Both the position numbers and the translations under genes were made by a program. Below are positions 61,816 through 64,000 of a stretch of DNA of 64,000 nucleotides, one piece after another. The notes below the pieces were generated by a model. The model did no database searches. It saw nothing but the letters and a program-made list of their open reading frames with translations, and was not told the origin of the DNA. The DNA comes from Sphingomonas sp. 7/4-4 (lineage in GTDB: Bacteria; Pseudomonadota; Alphaproteobacteria; Sphingomonadales; Sphingomonadaceae), in the NCBI RefSeq assembly GCF_027941955.1, contig NZ_CP115960.1, forward strand, positions 1,922,001-1,986,000. Reading direction: 5' to 3'. The number at the start of each line of letters is the position of its first letter. The stretch's first letter is position 1.

Positions 61816-63045
61816 TCAGCCGTGCGCGGCGATCCAGCTTTCAAGCACCGGCGCGATCTTCGTCCGCCACTTCGAGCCGTTGAAGATGCCGTAATGGCCG
61901 ACTTCGGGCGCCATGTGGTACTTCTTCAGCTTCGCCGGAAGCTTGTCCGCGATGGTCAGCGCCGCCTTGGTCTGGCCGAGCCCGGAGATATCGTCGCGCT
62001 CGCCCTCGATCGCGAGGATCGCGACGTCGGTGATCGCCGACGGATCGACCTTGCGGCCGCGGTGCCGCATCTCGCCTTTGGGAAGGGCATGCGCCTGGAA
62101 CACCACGTCGATCGTCTGGAGATAGAATTCGGCGGTCATGTCGCAGACCGAGCGATATTCCTCGTAGAACTTCATCGTCGAATCGGCGCCCTCGCCGTCG
62201 CCATCGACGAGATGCCGGAACATCTCCCAATGGCTGACCATGTGGCTGCCGAGGTTCATCGTCATGAACCCCGCGAGCTGCAGGAAGCCCGGATAGACCC
62301 GCCGCCCCGCGCCCGCATAGGTCGCCGGGATCGTCGCGATCACATTCTGCGCGAACCAGCTGTGCGGCCGCTCGGTCGCCAGCGTGTTGACTGCAGTCGG
62401 CGCCTCGCGCGTATCGATCGGGCCGCCCATCATGGTGAGCGTCTTCGGCCGGTTGGGATGCTTGTCCGCGCTCATCAGCGCCGCGGTCGCGAATGCCGGG
62501 ACCGAAGGCTGGCACACCGCCAGCACGTGCGGCCGCGGATCGCCTTCGGCGCCGATATGCTCGAGGAACGCGACGAGGTAATCGATATAATCATCGAGAT
62601 CGAAGCGCCCGTCGGCCATCGGCACCAGCTTCGCGTCGCGCCAGTCGGTGATGTAGACGTCCGCCGTGGGGAGCATCCGCTCGACCGTGCCGCGCAGCAA
62701 CGTGGCGTAGTGGCCCGACATCGGCGCGACGATCAGCAGCTTGGGGCCGCCTTCCACGCCCTCGCGGACGAAGCGCTTCAATTGCCCGAACGGCATCCGC
62801 AGCACGATTTCCTCGTGCACTTCGATCTGCTTGCCATGGATCGTGGTGAAATCGAGCCCGAAATCGGGCTTGCCGCGCGGCGCGGAAGCGTGTGCGAATA
62901 CTTCGAGCGCCGAGGCGAGCACCGGTCCGCCGCCGAAATAGGCAAAGGGATTGGCCGGATTGTTGAGCAGGCCGGCGGAGAAGTTTGCCCATGCGCTGGC
63001 ACCAGCCAGGAGCGAGCGTTGAATCTCGTAAGCGTCGTAGAGCAT
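61816..63045 (-). CDS. phaZ: intracellular poly(3-hydroxybutyrate) depolymerase
   Basis: 409 residues. The N-terminus MLYDAYEIQRSLLAGASAWANFSAGLLNNPANPFAYFGGG is diagnostic. Catalytic residues match the intracellular depolymerase pattern: Cys in LAVCQPSVPAFATAALM near residue 180, Asp in AIEGERDDISGLG near 350, and His in PEVGHYGIFNGSKWR near 385. There is no signal peptide. It mobilises stored PHB granules. A half site resembling the arabinan operator lies upstream at 63089-63097, of doubtful meaning. Confidence 0.92.
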   Translation of the reverse strand: MLYDAYEIQRSLLAGASAWANFSAGLLNNPANPFAYFGGGPVLASALEVFAHASAPRGKPDFGLDFTTIHGKQIEVHEEIVLRMPFGQLKRFVREGVEGGPKLLIVAPMSGHYATLLRGTVERMLPTADVYITDWRDAKLVPMADGRFDLDDYIDYLVAFLEHIGAEGDPRPHVLAVCQPSVPAFATAALMSADKHPNRPKTLTMMGGPIDTREAPTAVNTLATERPHSWFAQNVIATIPATYAGAGRRVYPGFLQLAGFMTMNLGSHMVSHWEMFRHLVDGDGEGADSTMKFYEEYRSVCDMTAEFYLQTIDVVFQAHALPKGEMRHRGRKVDPSAITDVAILAIEGERDDISGLGQTKAALTIADKLPAKLKKYHMAPEVGHYGIFNGSKWRTKIAPVLESWIAAHG

Positions 63046-63163
63046 TCAATTCCTTCCACCGTCACCCGTTGGAACGGCGGCGACTTATCAGACTAATAGA
63101 TCGCGCCGTGCTGCGGTGCAACGTTGTCATACCAGATGTTCCAAATATGAGACGAGTTGCCAG

Positions 63164-63283
63164 TCCCTCTCCCTTTGGGAGAGGGAGGGAGCCGACGAAG
63201 TCGGCGGAAGGGTGAGGATCGAGCTGCCCTCACCCTTCCCACCGCTTCGCGGCGGGCCCCTTCCCTCTCCCGATGGGAGAGGG
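63164..63283. repeat. palindromic repeat element between phaZ and ABC exporter genes
   Basis: Two palindromes, CCCTCTCCC-TT-TGGGAGAGGG at the left end and CCCTCTCCC-GA-TGGGAGAGGG at the right end, flank a region with inverted blocks GAAGGGTGAGG and CCTCACCCTTC. It belongs to the same type as the smaller ends of the 17779 and 44173 repeats. It lies between divergent genes and so does not terminate either. No coding capacity. Confidence 0.7.
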
Positions 63284-63332
63284 TGAAAAGGGACGGTTCC
63301 CCTCTCCCGCCAATCGCGCTAGGCCGCGCGCC

Positions 63333-64000
63333 ATGTCCGATCCCGCCCCGGCGCCCGCTCCGCAATCGCGGCGCAAGCTCAGCAACCTGCTCGTCGTCTG
63401 GAGCTTCACGCGCCGCTATCCGCTCCAGCTCGCGGTGGCGACACTGGCATTGGTCGCCTCGTCGGTCGCGACCCTATGGATCCCGCGCACCTTCAAGCAG
63501 ATCGTCGACAACGGCTTCGCCAAGGGCGCCGACACGAGCACGATCAGTGTCTATTTCCAGGGCCTGCTGCTCGTGGTCCTCGTACTCGCGATCGCCACCG
63601 CGGTGCGTTTCTTCTTCGTCTCCTGGGTCGGCGAGCGCACCGTTGCCGACATCCGCATGGCGGTTCACCGCAATCTGCTGCGCCTGCCCCCCAAATGGTT
63701 CGAGGAAAACCGCCCGTCGGAGATCGCCTCACGCCTCACCTCGGACACCGCGATCGTTGAAATGGTCGTCGGCAACACCGTGTCGACGGCGCTCAGGAAC
63801 CTGCTCACCGGCGTCGGCGGCATCATCTATCTGTTCACGCTCGCACCCAAGATCGCTGCCTTTCTGCTGGTCGGAATTCCGGTGATCGTGCTGCCGATCG
63901 TCTGGCTCGGCGGCCGGGTTCGCGCCCTCTCGCGCTCGAGCCAGGACCGCGTCGCCGATATCGGCTCGATCGCCTCCGAGACTCTCGGCGCGATGCGCAT
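63333..64000 (+). CDS. ABC exporter, membrane domain (N-terminal part, runs off the window)
   Basis: 222 residues are visible and the frame is open to the edge. After a proline-rich start (SDPAPAPAPQSRRKL), helix 1 is QLAVATLALVASSVATLWIPRTFKQIVDNGF, the opening of MsbA-type transporters. YFQGLLLVVLVLAIATAVRFFFVSWVGERTVADIRMAVHRNLLRLPPKWFEENRPSEIASRLTSDTAIVE is the second helix with the coupling region and its usual S-R-L-T-S-D block. The ATPase half is outside the window. A lipid or drug exporter of the ABCB type is likely. Confidence 0.85.
   Translation, partial: MSDPAPAPAPQSRRKLSNLLVVWSFTRRYPLQLAVATLALVASSVATLWIPRTFKQIVDNGFAKGADTSTISVYFQGLLLVVLVLAIATAVRFFFVSWVGERTVADIRMAVHRNLLRLPPKWFEENRPSEIASRLTSDTAIVEMVVGNTVSTALRNLLTGVGGIIYLFTLAPKIAAFLLVGIPVIVLPIVWLGGRVRALSRSSQDRVADIGSIASETLGAMR

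Noticed and set aside
63087..63097. An arabinan-type operator upstream of phaZ
   Set aside because: Only the half TCAGACTAAT matches; the left arm is ATTC-like and not symmetric, and phaZ has no metabolic link with arabinan. Kept as a weak remark only.

Overview
The window is high-GC DNA, very probably from a sphingomonad (Sphingomonas or a close relative). The pointers are an exosortase A (XrtA)/PEP-CTERM polysaccharide glycosyltransferase and ligase, an L-arabinan utilisation cluster with an AraD1-type enzyme, small proteins of a type I associate with sphingomonads, and short palindromic intergenic repeats. This assignment comes from recognising protein families by eye; no search was run.

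Layout. (1) 1-6661: the 3' end of an extracellular contractile injection system (eCIS) operon, with an uncharacterised component, the Afp15-like AAA+ ATPase and the tape-measure protein. (2) 6737-18813: an arabinan/L-arabinose regulon holding an arabonate-type dehydratase, AraD1-type enzyme, GH51, GH127, GH27 and GH43 hydrolases, an MFS sugar transporter and a FadR-type GntR regulator. A shared GTC-W-GAC palindrome lies upstream of each of its three transcription units. (3) 18955-19562: an IalB-like secreted protein. (4) 19684-39035: one enormous inverse autotransporter adhesin of about 6,450 residues. (5) 39705-44393: quinone oxidoreductase, small secreted and membrane proteins, RluE, an RNase HI-like protein, and an S24 repressor divergent from two small genes. 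(6) 44390-51019: XrtA-linked exopolysaccharide genes, interrupted by an AT-rich orphan gene. (7) 51090-64000: housekeeping and metabolic genes: topoisomerase IB, MscS, a VOC protein, DUF2167, PutA, MaoC, thiolase, glucokinase, small stress and membrane proteins, PHB depolymerase and the start of an ABC exporter.

A strong caveat runs through the window. At least 18 single-base frame breaks split 12 otherwise well-conserved genes. Every one is repaired by adding one base, nearly always in a run of G or C, and the repaired genes all become whole multiples of three. The simplest reading is systematic indel error in the assembly, not gene decay, so these genes are annotated as single CDS with the break positions given. 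Three further breaks, near 15254-15330, 24010-24060 and 47205, are less clear.

The most interesting items are the giant modular adhesin, the eCIS operon end, the inferred arabinose-regulon operator, the pair of about 221-bp repeats between convergent genes, and the AT-rich orphan membrane protein next to two rRNA-leader-like repeats.
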